The notes beneath the pieces were generated by a model. It did not search any database. It was not told where the DNA came from and saw only the letters and a list, made by a program, of their open reading frames with translations. A program made the translations under genes and the position numbers. From UBA8752 sp965659115 (GTDB lineage Bacteria > Bacteroidota > Bacteroidia > Flavobacteriales_D > Sanyastnellaceae), in contig CBFHUP010000016.1 of NCBI GenBank assembly GCA_965659115.1, forward strand, positions 1 through 42,500: a stretch of 42,500 nucleotides of DNA, read 5' to 3'. This document shows positions 17,440-24,948 of this stretch, in pieces (position 1 is the stretch's first letter; each line of letters begins with the position of its first letter).

Positions 17440-18756
17440 ATGACCAATTCCAAGCAATTCCGGGGAGCGTTTATTACGGTCACCTCGCTGTTTTTTATGT
17501 GGGGTTTCATCACCGTTTTGGTAGATGCCCTCATTCCTCGACTCAAGGACGTCTTTGAATTGACCTACCTCCAGGCGGGGTTGGTGCAGTTTGCCTGGTT
17601 TACTGCCTATGGCGTCATATCCATTCCCGGTGGTCGCATGATCAAAAGGATGGGCTACAAGAATGGCATCATGGCGGGACTTTCTCTTGCAGCCATGGGG
17701 TGTCTTATCTTCTATCCAGCTGCATCAACACGGCTCTTTCCGCTGTTTTTGTTGGCCCTCTTTGTGGTGGCATCAGGGATCACCATCCTGCAGGTGGCCG
17801 CCAACCCATATATATCGGTGTTGGGACCAGAAGAAGGGGCCTCGAGTCGTTTGAACTTGGCCCAGGCTTTCAATTCTCTGGGTACGACCATTGCGCCCAT
17901 CATCAGTGCTGGTTATCTCTTGGGAGACACCGTTAAAACAGGAGCGGAGCAGGCCTCCATGACGTCTGCCGCTTTGGAACTTTATCGGTCTGCAGAGGCA
18001 GGGGCAGTCCAAGGGCCCTTTGTCATCCTTGCGGCTGCGTTCTTGTTGCTCGCCTTTGTCATCCGAAAGGTTTCCCTTCCCCGGATTCTTGAAGGAGGGG
18101 CAAATGAAGGAAGCCTCTCTGCGCTCTTTGCCAACCGCCGACTGATGGCAGGTGCAGCTGGAATCTTCGTTTACGTGGGTGCTGAGGTGGCCCTCGGCAG
18201 CTACATGGTCAACTATGGATTGAACCTCAATGTGCACGAGCTCATGCAGTCTCATCCGTTTTTGGAGAACATGGCTGGATTGGCAGCCTCCATCAAGGGG
18301 CAATCGGTCATGGACCTGGATCCAAAAGGAAAGCTGGGGGTACTCCTGACTTTCTATTGGGGCGGGGCCATGGTGGGGCGTTTTATCGGGGCTGGTTTGA
18401 TGCAGCGATTAAAGCCATCCCTGCTGTTGGGTGTATTCTCTACAGTAGCGCTTGCATTGGTCGTGGCCAGTAGCATGGCCAATGGACTTACGGCTTTGCT
18501 CATGTTGTTGGCGGTCGGTCTGTTCAACTCCATCATGTTCCCGACCATTTTTACGCTTGGAATTGCTGAATTGGGGGATGCTAAACCACAGGGCAGTGGT
18601 GTTTTGTGCACGGCCATTGTGGGCGGTGCGGTCATTCCTCCAGCCTTTGGAGCTCTGGTAGATGCTTCTGGATTTGGCTTGGCTTTGCTGCTTCCGGCAC
18701 TGTGTTACGCATATATCGCGGGTTTCGGATTCCGCATCTCGCGAATGGCGGCCTGA
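17440..18756 (+). CDS. MFS sugar permease, FucP/GluP family (glucose/galactose/fucose type)
   Basis: A 438-aa inner-membrane proton-sugar symporter candidate with about 12 hydrophobic segments. It has the family opening FITVTSLFFMWGFITVLVDALIPRLKDVF, the loop VAANPYISVLGPEEGASSRLNLAQAFNSLGTTIAP and, in the second half, YVGAEVALGSYMVNYG, all typical of FucP/GluP/NagP permeases. The exact sugar cannot be told. The ATG at 17440 was chosen over TTG at 17434, which overlaps a perfect TAnnTTTG box. It lies 43 nt after the large secreted-protein gene, without a terminator in between. No sugar kinase or glycosidase is adjacent. Confidence 0.92.
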   Translation: MTNSKQFRGAFITVTSLFFMWGFITVLVDALIPRLKDVFELTYLQAGLVQFAWFTAYGVISIPGGRMIKRMGYKNGIMAGLSLAAMGCLIFYPAASTRLFPLFLLALFVVASGITILQVAANPYISVLGPEEGASSRLNLAQAFNSLGTTIAPIISAGYLLGDTVKTGAEQASMTSAALELYRSAEAGAVQGPFVILAAAFLLLAFVIRKVSLPRILEGGANEGSLSALFANRRLMAGAAGIFVYVGAEVALGSYMVNYGLNLNVHELMQSHPFLENMAGLAASIKGQSVMDLDPKGKLGVLLTFYWGGAMVGRFIGAGLMQRLKPSLLLGVFSTVALALVVASSMANGLTALLMLLAVGLFNSIMFPTIFTLGIAELGDAKPQGSGVLCTAIVGGAVIPPAFGALVDASGFGLALLLPALCYAYIAGFGFRISRMAA

Positions 18757-18904
18757 AGCAAAACCACCTCATTTGGAGACGCTGCTGTGAACAACGGTCT
18801 TGGAAAGTTTCACAATTGATTTTGTGAGCCTTGGAAGTCAGTGTGCTGTGGCGTTCATTGGAACCTTTATTGCACTGCGGTGTTATAGCAGCAATCGACC
18901 TGAC

Positions 18905-19057
18905 ATGGCGAAGAAGAAGAAGAAAAAGACCAAAGAGCTACAGCCCAACATTAAAGTGAGGCTGGATGGAAGAACCGTCATCACGGTACGGGATCCCAGT
19001 AAGCTGGATTTCTGGAGAGAGAAGTATCCCAAACTCGAGATACTCGAAGAAAATTAA
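18905..19057 (+). CDS. Small Lys-rich protein, 50 aa, unknown
   Basis: A 50-aa protein beginning MAKKKKKKTKELQPNIKVRLDGRT and ending in an acidic tail (KLEILEEN). The charged N-terminus and the DGRTVITV and DPSKLDFWREKYPKLEIL segments read like a real small folded protein rather than a random frame. An in-frame start at 18800 exists but would add a poorly matching hydrophobic stretch. The gene ends 50 nt before a strong bidirectional terminator, which supports it being a transcribed unit. Function not recognised; poly-Lys suggests nucleic-acid or ribosome contact, which is speculation. Confidence 0.6.
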   Translation: MAKKKKKKTKELQPNIKVRLDGRTVITVRDPSKLDFWREKYPKLEILEEN

Positions 19058-19107
19058 TCGGCAGGAAGAACCACCTGCGCACACAACATGGAAGCGAAAA
19101 ATTTCTT

Positions 19108-19149
19108 CCATGAAAAAGGCCATCCCTCAAAGGATGGCCTTTTTCATGG
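19108..19149. terminator. Bidirectional terminator between convergent genes
   Basis: A perfect 18-bp stem (19108-19125 with 19132-19149) and a 6-nt loop, with A and T runs within the stem that provide U-tracts in both directions. An overlapping hairpin, CATGGAAG (19087-19094) with CTTCCATG (19105-19112), shares the CCATG of the first arm and cannot form at the same time. It lies between the small Lys-rich gene (+) and the winged-helix-like gene (-). Confidence 0.85.
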
Positions 19150-19168
19150 TGGCTGTGCTCAGGTGAAC

Positions 19169-19438
19169 TCAGGCCATGTGGGCGAGTCTCTCGCTTTCCA
19201 AGTTCAAAGCTTCGCGGCCCTTCTTGGTCAGCATATAGCCGCTCTTGTTTTGGATCATTCCATCCAAATAAAGCCTGGTGATCCTTTCTCCGATGCGGGC
19301 TTGACCCACGCTCAGTGTTACATCACCTTCAATGCGTTTCCAAAAGTTACGCTCCAGTGCAGACAAACGGATGTGCTCTTGCATTTCCTTTTTGTGCTGG
19401 TGAACAATGTCTAGAATCATCAAGTCGTGCTTGTCCAT
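19169..19438 (-). CDS. Small winged-helix-like protein, unknown
   Basis: An 89-aa protein. The pattern of helices (LMILDIVHQHKKEMQEHIRLSALERNFWKRI), a helix-turn-helix-like LSVGQARIGERITRLYLDGMIQ and the C-terminal strand-helix YMLTKKGREALNL resembles a one-domain winged-helix transcriptional regulator, where 'Y.LTKKG..AL' is the usual wing ending. No exact family is recognised. It starts with ATG at 19438 and has its own space on both sides: about 150 nt upstream without a gene and the strong terminator downstream. Confidence 0.65.
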   Translation of the reverse strand: MDKHDLMILDIVHQHKKEMQEHIRLSALERNFWKRIEGDVTLSVGQARIGERITRLYLDGMIQNKSGYMLTKKGREALNLESERLAHMA

Positions 19439-19587
19439 AAGGGCGAGTGGTCTATGCTGTGAATCGTTCGGGGAATGCCCCCGCTACCACTTGCAAAGTA
19501 GACAAGGACGTGAGTGAATTGAGAATTTTTCAGGGGTCAGATATGGACAAATTTTCAACTCCTCTGAGAGCATTGTATAACACAAGT

Positions 19588-20067
19588 TCAATCGTTGTAA
19601 GTAAACATCCGGTAGATGTACGTGAGGTCACGCTCAGGAAATTTCCCTGGGGTAAAGGGAGTGTTGCACCTGATTCTTCGATCCGAAAAGGCCACCCGAA
19701 TGAGTTGAACTGAAATGCCAAGGGATGAAGCCTGCGCCAAAGCATCAGGCAAATGGGCCGACTGGTGGCCGATGAGGATCAAATCATGGTTGGAGAAGGA
19801 CAGACTCTCTCTCTTGGTGAGCCCTTGCGGCAACCAATTCCCTCGAAATTTGAGGCGGTGCTCCACCATGGAAGTGAAGGATGCGTTGCCTTCGAATCCC
19901 GGACCGAGAATGAGGAGGGCGTCGTGGTTCGCTTTTGGAAATGGCCCCTCACATTTCCAGCCGCGGAAAAGGAGCAAATGAGCACGCCACCACTTTAGGG
20001 GGTGCTTCCAACCCCAATATTTGAGACGGAGCCGGTTTCCAATGGTCCTTTCGCTTCCACGGCTCAT
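19588..20067 (-). CDS. Degenerate lysophospholipid-acyltransferase-like protein, no HX4D motif
   Basis: A 159-aa protein translationally coupled to aat: its ATG at 20067 overlaps the aat stop as ATGA. The layout resembles small PlsC-like acyltransferases of Bacteroidota: a Trp-rich lead (KYWGWKHPLKWW), then GWKCEGPFPKANHDALLILGP, then KFRGNWLP, and at the end RVAFSDRRIRCNTPFTPGKFPERDLTYIYRMF, which mirrors the family's '(F/L)DY..K.I..G.PF.PTGD...D...I..F'. Where the family has the catalytic HX4D, this protein reads GFEGNASF, and no EGTR motif is present. If related, it is catalytically dead or repurposed. The similarity is by eye, so the family call is tentative; the gene call is firmer because of the overlap. 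Confidence 0.55.
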   Translation of the reverse strand: MSRGSERTIGNRLRLKYWGWKHPLKWWRAHLLLFRGWKCEGPFPKANHDALLILGPGFEGNASFTSMVEHRLKFRGNWLPQGLTKRESLSFSNHDLILIGHQSAHLPDALAQASSLGISVQLIRVAFSDRRIRCNTPFTPGKFPERDLTYIYRMFTYND

Positions 20068-20744
20068 GATCGTGGCGTTAGGGTCCACTGCCCCCTCTGG
20101 GTTGGCTTGTCCATGGAAGAATCCAATGCTTCCAAGAAAGACAGCCGTGGAATGTGGTGGGCCCCCAGTGACGCCAAGTGCGGGTTCATGATTTGACAGT
20201 CAATCCAGTCAAAACTTTGCGCTTCAAGGTGCTGAGCAAGGACGATGAATGCAGCTTTGCTCGCATTGGATGATCGGGCAAACATGGACTCGCCAAAGAA
20301 CATGCTGCCGAGAGAAACCCCATAAAGGCCACCCACCAGTTCGCCCGAATCGTCCCAAGCTTCGACACTGTGGGCGAAGCCCAGTTTGTGCAATGCGACA
20401 TAGGCCGCGACAAAGTCGTCGGTGATCCAGGTTCCTTCATCTGGCCGCTCGGCACATCCTTGAATCACCCCTTCGAAGTCCATGTCCGCTGTTATCGTAA
20501 AGGTTCCCTTGCGCAAGACAGCGCGCATGCTCTTGCTCACTTTGATGTCTTGCGGACGCAAGACAGCGCGTGGATCAGGGCACCACCAGAGCAGGGGGTC
20601 CTCTGGAGCCGACCACGGAAAGATGCCCCGTTCATAAGCCAGCAAAAGCCGATCGGGCGACAAATCGCCGCCAATGGCCACCAGGCCATCTTCCCTAAAC
20701 TTATCTGCTGGAGGAAACCAACACTCTGATCCCAATTGGTGCAC
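20064..20744 (-). CDS. aat: Leucyl/phenylalanyl-tRNA--protein transferase
   Basis: Transfers Leu or Phe from tRNA to proteins with N-terminal Arg or Lys, marking them for ClpS/ClpAP (N-degron pathway). The 226-aa length and motifs fit: WFPPADKFREDGLVAIGGDLSPDRLLLAYERGIFPW, WWCPDPRAVL, ITDDFVAAYVALHKLGFAHSVEAW and GGLYGVSLGSMFFGESMF, and QIMNPHLASLGA. The start is a GTG at 20744; a TAA lies in frame five codons upstream and no ATG is available before the conserved region. A TAATTTCG box 7 nt upstream is one mismatch from TAnnTTTG. The gene is divergent from the NUDIX gene across a 42-nt gap. Confidence 0.95.
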   Translation of the reverse strand: MHQLGSECWFPPADKFREDGLVAIGGDLSPDRLLLAYERGIFPWSAPEDPLLWWCPDPRAVLRPQDIKVSKSMRAVLRKGTFTITADMDFEGVIQGCAERPDEGTWITDDFVAAYVALHKLGFAHSVEAWDDSGELVGGLYGVSLGSMFFGESMFARSSNASKAAFIVLAQHLEAQSFDWIDCQIMNPHLASLGAHHIPRLSFLEALDSSMDKPTQRGQWTLTPRS

Positions 20745-20786
20745 GTCGTGACGAAATTAGGGCCAGCATAACAAGGAACACCAAGC

Positions 20787-21464
20787 ATGAACAAGATGGA
20801 GGCGCATGAACCTGAAATTGACTGGCAGGCATGGGAGACTGCGGGCCACCCTTTGCCAGGGGAGGCGGTACATGCGACCATGATGCCCTATGCCCGGACC
20901 TCCGCACAAGATGCCCGCCGCAATGGAGAGGCTGGTAAGGACTTTCGAGAAGCGGCAGTCTTGATCGGGTTGGAGGCCAATGGCACCATCACCCTGATAG
21001 AACGCACTCCAGATAAGGGCCCCCATGGTGGGCAAATGGCGGCCCCCGGAGGCGCTAGAGAGCCAGGCGAAAGCATGGTTGAATGCGCTGTTCGGGAGTG
21101 GCGTGAAGAACTGGGCTTGCCGGATTCTTGTGCGCCATTGCGAATTCCAGTGGCGATGACGGAAATCCATGTCGCTCCCAGCAATTTCATTGTTCGTCCT
21201 TTTATAGCACCAGTGGCTTTGCCCAGCAGATTGGCACCGGATCCCGTCGAAGTGGCAGTGGTCCATCACATTCAGGTCGCAGACCTCGTTGGAGACCGGT
21301 ACCGCACCCAACAGTCTGTTCGGGTACACATGCCCGATGCAGGCGCCTTTCAATGGACGGTTCCCGGGTTTGCGTTGCCGGGGGTGCCTTTTGTGTGGGG
21401 CGCGACGGCATTGATGTTGTCTGAAGTGGCTGTTTGGCATGCCCGATGGGCTGTCGCGCCCTGA
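20787..21464 (+). CDS. NUDIX hydrolase, CoA-pyrophosphatase-like
   Basis: A 225-aa cytoplasmic hydrolase. The NUDIX box is complete: GAREPGESMVECAVREWREELG fits G-x5-E-x7-REUxEExG. It is preceded by PHGGQMAAPGG, a variant of the 'H.GQ.SFPGG' segment found in CoA/short nucleotide pyrophosphatases (NudL/PCD1 type), which is the basis for the substrate suggestion. The ATG at 20787 was used; a second ATG three codons on is possible. It ends 18 nt before the HEAT-like gene, whose own promoter-like box lies in the gap. The substrate is inferred, the fold is not in doubt. Confidence 0.85.
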   Translation: MNKMEAHEPEIDWQAWETAGHPLPGEAVHATMMPYARTSAQDARRNGEAGKDFREAAVLIGLEANGTITLIERTPDKGPHGGQMAAPGGAREPGESMVECAVREWREELGLPDSCAPLRIPVAMTEIHVAPSNFIVRPFIAPVALPSRLAPDPVEVAVVHHIQVADLVGDRYRTQQSVRVHMPDAGAFQWTVPGFALPGVPFVWGATALMLSEVAVWHARWAVAP

Positions 21465-21470
21465 CCGCTG

Positions 21471-21478
21471 TAACTTTG
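21471..21478 (+). promoter_or_regulatory. TAnnTTTG box 4 nt before the HEAT-like gene start
   Basis: Perfect TAACTTTG, then TCAC, then the ATG at 21483. No TTTG is seen at the usual -33 distance (one at 21433-21436 is 34 nt upstream). Confidence 0.4.
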
Positions 21479-21482
21479 TCAC

Positions 21483-22025
21483 ATGGAAGCAAAGAAGTCC
21501 GCAGCATTGGCGGAATTGCACGAAGGATTGCACTCTGTGATGGCGGAGCGGCGTGACGCAGCGCTGAAGAGGGTCTCTGACGAAGGCGAGCTCGAGACGA
21601 TAGCTGAACTCGTAAGGCTGCGCGGAGAAACCGACGAGACCAGCGTCAAAGAGGAAGTAGGCAAGTTGCTCAGGGGGCTCAAACTGGAAGGAGCCGGCAA
21701 TACATTGATGGAGGTGGCTTTGATGCCATCCAATGCAGATCAATTGGCCGACCTGCTCGGGTTTCTGTGGGAATGCGGCGGCAGTGCCGAGGGGCACCTG
21801 CGCAGCCTGGCCACGCGTTCCTTAGAACAAGGGATGGCCGTCATGGTAGAGGCACTGACCTTGTTCGAGGCACTCCCAGAGTGGCTGGACGATGAAGCCG
21901 ATTTATTGGAAGCCCTGCTCATTTTGCAGCAGGGGCGCAACGCCCTCCAAGGGGGCAATGCCACAGCAGAAGAGGAGATGATCAAGCTGATGCTTGCAGA
22001 ATTGATGCAGCGCGAGCGCGCTTGA
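21483..22025 (+). CDS. HEAT-repeat-like conserved protein, unknown function
   Basis: A 180-aa all-helical acidic protein. Successive helix pairs (MAERRDAALKRVSDEGELETIAELVRLRGE, SVKEEVGKLLRGLKLEGAGNTLMEVAL, QLADLLGFLWECGGSAEGHLRSLATRSLEQGMAVMVEALTLFEAL) fit HEAT-like repeats, and the motif 'LWECG' followed by a long helix recurs in Bacteroidota HEAT-like proteins I know only as hypotheticals. No catalytic residues or signal peptide are seen, so a cytoplasmic scaffold role is a guess. Its stop is 3 nt from the stop of the convergent carboxylase gene. Confidence 0.75.
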   Translation: MEAKKSAALAELHEGLHSVMAERRDAALKRVSDEGELETIAELVRLRGETDETSVKEEVGKLLRGLKLEGAGNTLMEVALMPSNADQLADLLGFLWECGGSAEGHLRSLATRSLEQGMAVMVEALTLFEALPEWLDDEADLLEALLILQQGRNALQGGNATAEEEMIKLMLAELMQRERA

Positions 22026-22028
22026 CGT

Positions 22029-23696
22029 TCAAGTTTGCATGACGCCGGTCATGTACGGCCCTTCGGATGGTGCTCCATCGGCCAATGCGATGCCTTCTGA
22101 AATCCACTGTCGGGTATCCCGGGGGTCGATGATGGCGTCCACCCAGAGGCGGGCGGCGGAGTAGTAAGGAGAAACCTGCTCCTTGTAGCGGCTCTCAATT
22201 GCTTCTCGCAGTTCTGCCTCTCGTTCTGGGGTGATTTCCTCTCCCTTTTTCTTGCGTGTGGCCACCTCAATTTGCAACAACACGCCGGCGGCTTGTGCAC
22301 CGCCCATGACGGCCAATTCTGCCGTTGGCCAGGCGACCATGAATTTGGGGTCGTATGCCTTTCCACACAGGGCATAATTGCCGGCACCATAGCTATTGCC
22401 AACCACCACTGTGAATTTGGGGACCACGGAATTGGCCATGGCATTGACCAGTTTGGCGCCATCCTTGATGATGCCGCCCTGCTCGCTTTTGGACCCCACC
22501 ATGAATCCGGTGACGTCTTGCAAGAACACCAATGGCAATCCTTTCTGATTGCAGTTCATGATGAAACGTGCCGCCTTGTCTGCGCTGTCAGAGTAGATCA
22601 CGCCTCCAAATTGGGTGCCTTCTTTGGCGCTTTTGACCAGGGTTCTTTGGTTGGCCACAATGCCCACACTCCATCCGTCGATCCGCGCTGTAGCACACAG
22701 CAAAGTCTTCCCGTAATCGCGTTTAAACTCGGTGAATGCTCCGTCATCGACCAAGGCCGACAACAGGGTGCGCGCATCGTATGCCTCCCTGCGGGATGCC
22801 GGAAGCACCGACAGCAGGGCGTCACCATCACCCAGGGGAGCGGAAGGTTCTGCTCGGTTGTAGTGCCTCAGGCTGGGCCTGCCGGACCGGTGTGCCATCA
22901 AGGTCCGCAACAATTCCAATGCTTCTCGGTCGTTGTCAACCACATGGTCCACGACGCCTGAAATGCTGCCGTGCATGTCTGCGCCGCCCAAATCTTCTGC
23001 TCCTACATCTTCACCAATCGCCGCCCTGACCAAATAGGGACCCGCCAAAAAGATGCTCCCTGTGTCCCTCACAATGATGCTCTCATCGCTCATGATCGGG
23101 AGGTAAGCTCCGCCGGCCACACAGCTGCCCATAACGGCCGCGAGCTGGGGAATTCCTGCTGCGCTCAGCTTGGCATTGTTGCGAAAAATGCGTCCAAAGT
23201 GCTCTTTGTCCGGGAAGATCTCGTCTTGCATGGGCAGGTACACGCCCGCACTGTCGACCAAATAGATGATGGGCAGGTGGAATTCAAAGGCCAGCTCCTG
23301 CGCCCTTAAGTGCTTTTTTCCGGTAATGGGAAACCAAGCTCCTGCTTTCACTGTGGCATCGTTGGCGACCACAATGCAGCGGACTCCGTTGACTTTTCCG
23401 AGGACCACGACGCATCCTCCACCGGGGCACCCGCCGTGCTCTTTGTACATCCCGTGTCCAGAGAAAGTGCCGATTTCCAGCGTGGTTTCATCGCCATCCA
23501 TCAGCAGGTCCAACCGCTCTCGGGCGGTCAATTTTCCTTTGCTGTGTTCTTTGTCGATGCGGGTTTGTCCACCGCCGAGCTTCACTTTTTGGAATTGGTG
23601 GTCCAATTCCGACAGCTTGAGCTTCATGGCGTCAGCGCGCTGTTGGCGTTCAATTTCCTCCTTTGGAATGGGCATGTCCGATCGTTGCGGGTTCAT
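22029..23696 (-). CDS. Acyl-CoA carboxylase, carboxyltransferase beta subunit
   Basis: Carboxyltransferase half of a biotin-dependent acyl-CoA carboxylase (propionyl- or methylcrotonyl-CoA type). The 555-aa protein carries the crotonase-like pair of domains with KGKLTARERLDLLMD, the CoA/biotin oxyanion motifs GGCVVVLGKVNG, GSCVAGGAYLPIMSDE, NSYGAGNYALCG and the late TAELAVMGGAQAAGVL. The 'GAYLP' loop and the NSYGAGNYAL segment are closer to the methylcrotonyl-CoA form, but I cannot fix the substrate. The biotin-carrying alpha subunit is not adjacent. ATG 23696 was chosen because a perfect TAnnTTTG box (minus strand, 23699-23706) lies 2 nt before it; ATG 23675 is the alternative. The ATG-less extension to 23738 is rejected. 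Confidence 0.92.
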   Translation of the reverse strand: MNPQRSDMPIPKEEIERQQRADAMKLKLSELDHQFQKVKLGGGQTRIDKEHSKGKLTARERLDLLMDGDETTLEIGTFSGHGMYKEHGGCPGGGCVVVLGKVNGVRCIVVANDATVKAGAWFPITGKKHLRAQELAFEFHLPIIYLVDSAGVYLPMQDEIFPDKEHFGRIFRNNAKLSAAGIPQLAAVMGSCVAGGAYLPIMSDESIIVRDTGSIFLAGPYLVRAAIGEDVGAEDLGGADMHGSISGVVDHVVDNDREALELLRTLMAHRSGRPSLRHYNRAEPSAPLGDGDALLSVLPASRREAYDARTLLSALVDDGAFTEFKRDYGKTLLCATARIDGWSVGIVANQRTLVKSAKEGTQFGGVIYSDSADKAARFIMNCNQKGLPLVFLQDVTGFMVGSKSEQGGIIKDGAKLVNAMANSVVPKFTVVVGNSYGAGNYALCGKAYDPKFMVAWPTAELAVMGGAQAAGVLLQIEVATRKKKGEEITPEREAELREAIESRYKEQVSPYYSAARLWVDAIIDPRDTRQWISEGIALADGAPSEGPYMTGVMQT

Positions 23697-23698
23697 CC

Positions 23699-23732
23699 CA
23701 AATTTACGGCCCCTTCGGCCCCCGTACTTTTG
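23699..23732. promoter_or_regulatory. Paired divergent TAnnTTTG boxes (carboxylase / ABC importer)
   Basis: Minus strand: TAAATTTG at 23699-23706, 2 nt from the carboxylase ATG. Plus strand: TACTTTTG at 23725-23732, 4 nt from the binding-protein ATG at 23737. The plus box has TTTA at 23703-23706 as a possible -33 element (18 nt between), which is itself part of the opposing box, so the two promoters would interfere. Confidence 0.45.
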
Positions 23733-23736
23733 ACGC

Positions 23737-24948
23737 ATGGACTTTCCTCATCTATTGGCCCCAAATCCGTCGCCAAGCCGCGCCTCTGCACCGCGTTCTT
23801 GGAGCAAGAAGTGGGGGGTGATGTGGTGCGTCCTCTTTGCATTAGGACTGGGTGCATGCAGAGATTCTCAGGAGGCCGAGGCGCCCACAGAGCCAGAGGG
23901 TCCGGCTTTGATTGGGGTGGAATTCGCTCGGTTTTTCGGGTTCTCACCAGACCGTGACACCTTGTGGCTGCAGGACGCAGAGGGCACCTGGACCGCTTGG
24001 ATTTTTGGGGATGGAGCTGCTGATTTTCAGTCGGACCAAAACGGGGAGGGGCTTCCGCTGGTTTTGCCGGCGGTTCCCAAAGTGGCGACTTGGTCTACCA
24101 CCCATGTGCCCCATTTGCAGGCGCTCAAGTCCTCGGGCCGCTGGGTGGGAACCGGTTACAAGGAAAGGGTGAACATCCCAGGCGGCGCAGGCTCTGAACT
24201 GCCCTTTGATCTCGGTGGCGATGCGGGGCTCGATGAGGAAGCCTTGGTGGCATCAGGCGCCCATGTGCTGACCTCCTATCCATTTGGTGACCCCATGCAA
24301 GGCGTGGGCGATCGCACGGGAGTCAAGGTCATGCCCTTGAGGGAATACGAGGAAGAGCACCCCTTGGCCCGCGCCGAGTACATCAAGGTATTTGGTTGGC
24401 TTTTGGGACAGTCCTTGGAAGCCGATTCGGTCTTCAACGGCATTGCAGGGCGTTATGCTGCAGCCCAAGAAAGGGGGCAGCGCTTGGCCCAAGCTGCCGG
24501 TCGTCCCGTGGTGTTTACCGGCAGTGAGCAGGGGGGACTTTGGACGGCGCCCACCTGTGATGGCCTGGTGGCCCGGTTGGTGCAAGATGCAGGAGGTCAA
24601 TACTTGCTTGACCAGAATACCGAACAGTCTATGGGGCTGCGTCGGGTGGGAAGCAACATCGAAATGGAGTTGGAGCAATTTGCCGTCTTGGCCGCCGATG
24701 CGGATGCATGGGGGAAGGTGGTTTATGCGCCAGAAGGGTGGTACCGAGAAGATGCCATCGCAGCGCTGTCGTGGTTGAAGCTCGAGGACAAGAAGCTCTT
24801 TCATTGCAACACAGCTGAAGTCGACTATTTCGGTCAGGCGGTTTTGGAGCCCGATTTCATGTTGGCCGACCTGGTATCGCTGCTCCATGACCAGAACATC
24901 GGTCATGACACTGCTCGGTACTTTCACAGAACCCTGAATAGGCCATGA
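23737..24948 (+). CDS. ABC-importer substrate-binding lipoprotein (iron complex/haem/B12 type)
   Basis: A 403-aa periplasmic binding lipoprotein. The lipobox LGLGAC places Cys at 41, after a Lys-containing stretch SWSKKWGVMW. The mature part fits the BtuF/FhuD helical-backbone fold: VATWSTTHVPHLQAL, DEEALVASGAHVLTSYP, HPLARAEYIKVFGWLLG and the late WTAPTCDGLVARLVQDAGGQYLL. The 40-residue lead is long for a lipoprotein signal; an internal ATG at 23821 (MWCVLFALGLGAC) would give a signal without positive charge, so 23737 is kept. It heads a three-gene unit with permease and ATPase coupled by ATGA overlaps. A siderophore, haem or cobalamin substrate is possible; no TonB receptor lies nearby to decide. 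Confidence 0.88.
   Translation: MDFPHLLAPNPSPSRASAPRSWSKKWGVMWCVLFALGLGACRDSQEAEAPTEPEGPALIGVEFARFFGFSPDRDTLWLQDAEGTWTAWIFGDGAADFQSDQNGEGLPLVLPAVPKVATWSTTHVPHLQALKSSGRWVGTGYKERVNIPGGAGSELPFDLGGDAGLDEEALVASGAHVLTSYPFGDPMQGVGDRTGVKVMPLREYEEEHPLARAEYIKVFGWLLGQSLEADSVFNGIAGRYAAAQERGQRLAQAAGRPVVFTGSEQGGLWTAPTCDGLVARLVQDAGGQYLLDQNTEQSMGLRRVGSNIEMELEQFAVLAADADAWGKVVYAPEGWYREDAIAALSWLKLEDKKLFHCNTAEVDYFGQAVLEPDFMLADLVSLLHDQNIGHDTARYFHRTLNRP

Noticed and set aside
19493..19500. TACTTTGC on the minus strand upstream of the winged-helix-like gene
   Set aside because: It has one base fewer between TA and TTTG than the -7 consensus, and the distance to the start (about 54 nt) is unlike the other boxes.
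19447..19713. 88-aa plus-strand frame near the degenerate acyltransferase gene
   Set aside because: Overlaps the coupled minus-strand gene antisense and has low complexity of no known pattern; kept only as non-coding gap 19439-19587.
20757..21797. 346-aa minus-strand frame
   Set aside because: Antisense to the NUDIX and HEAT-like genes and beginning inside them; the NUDIX box is on the plus strand.
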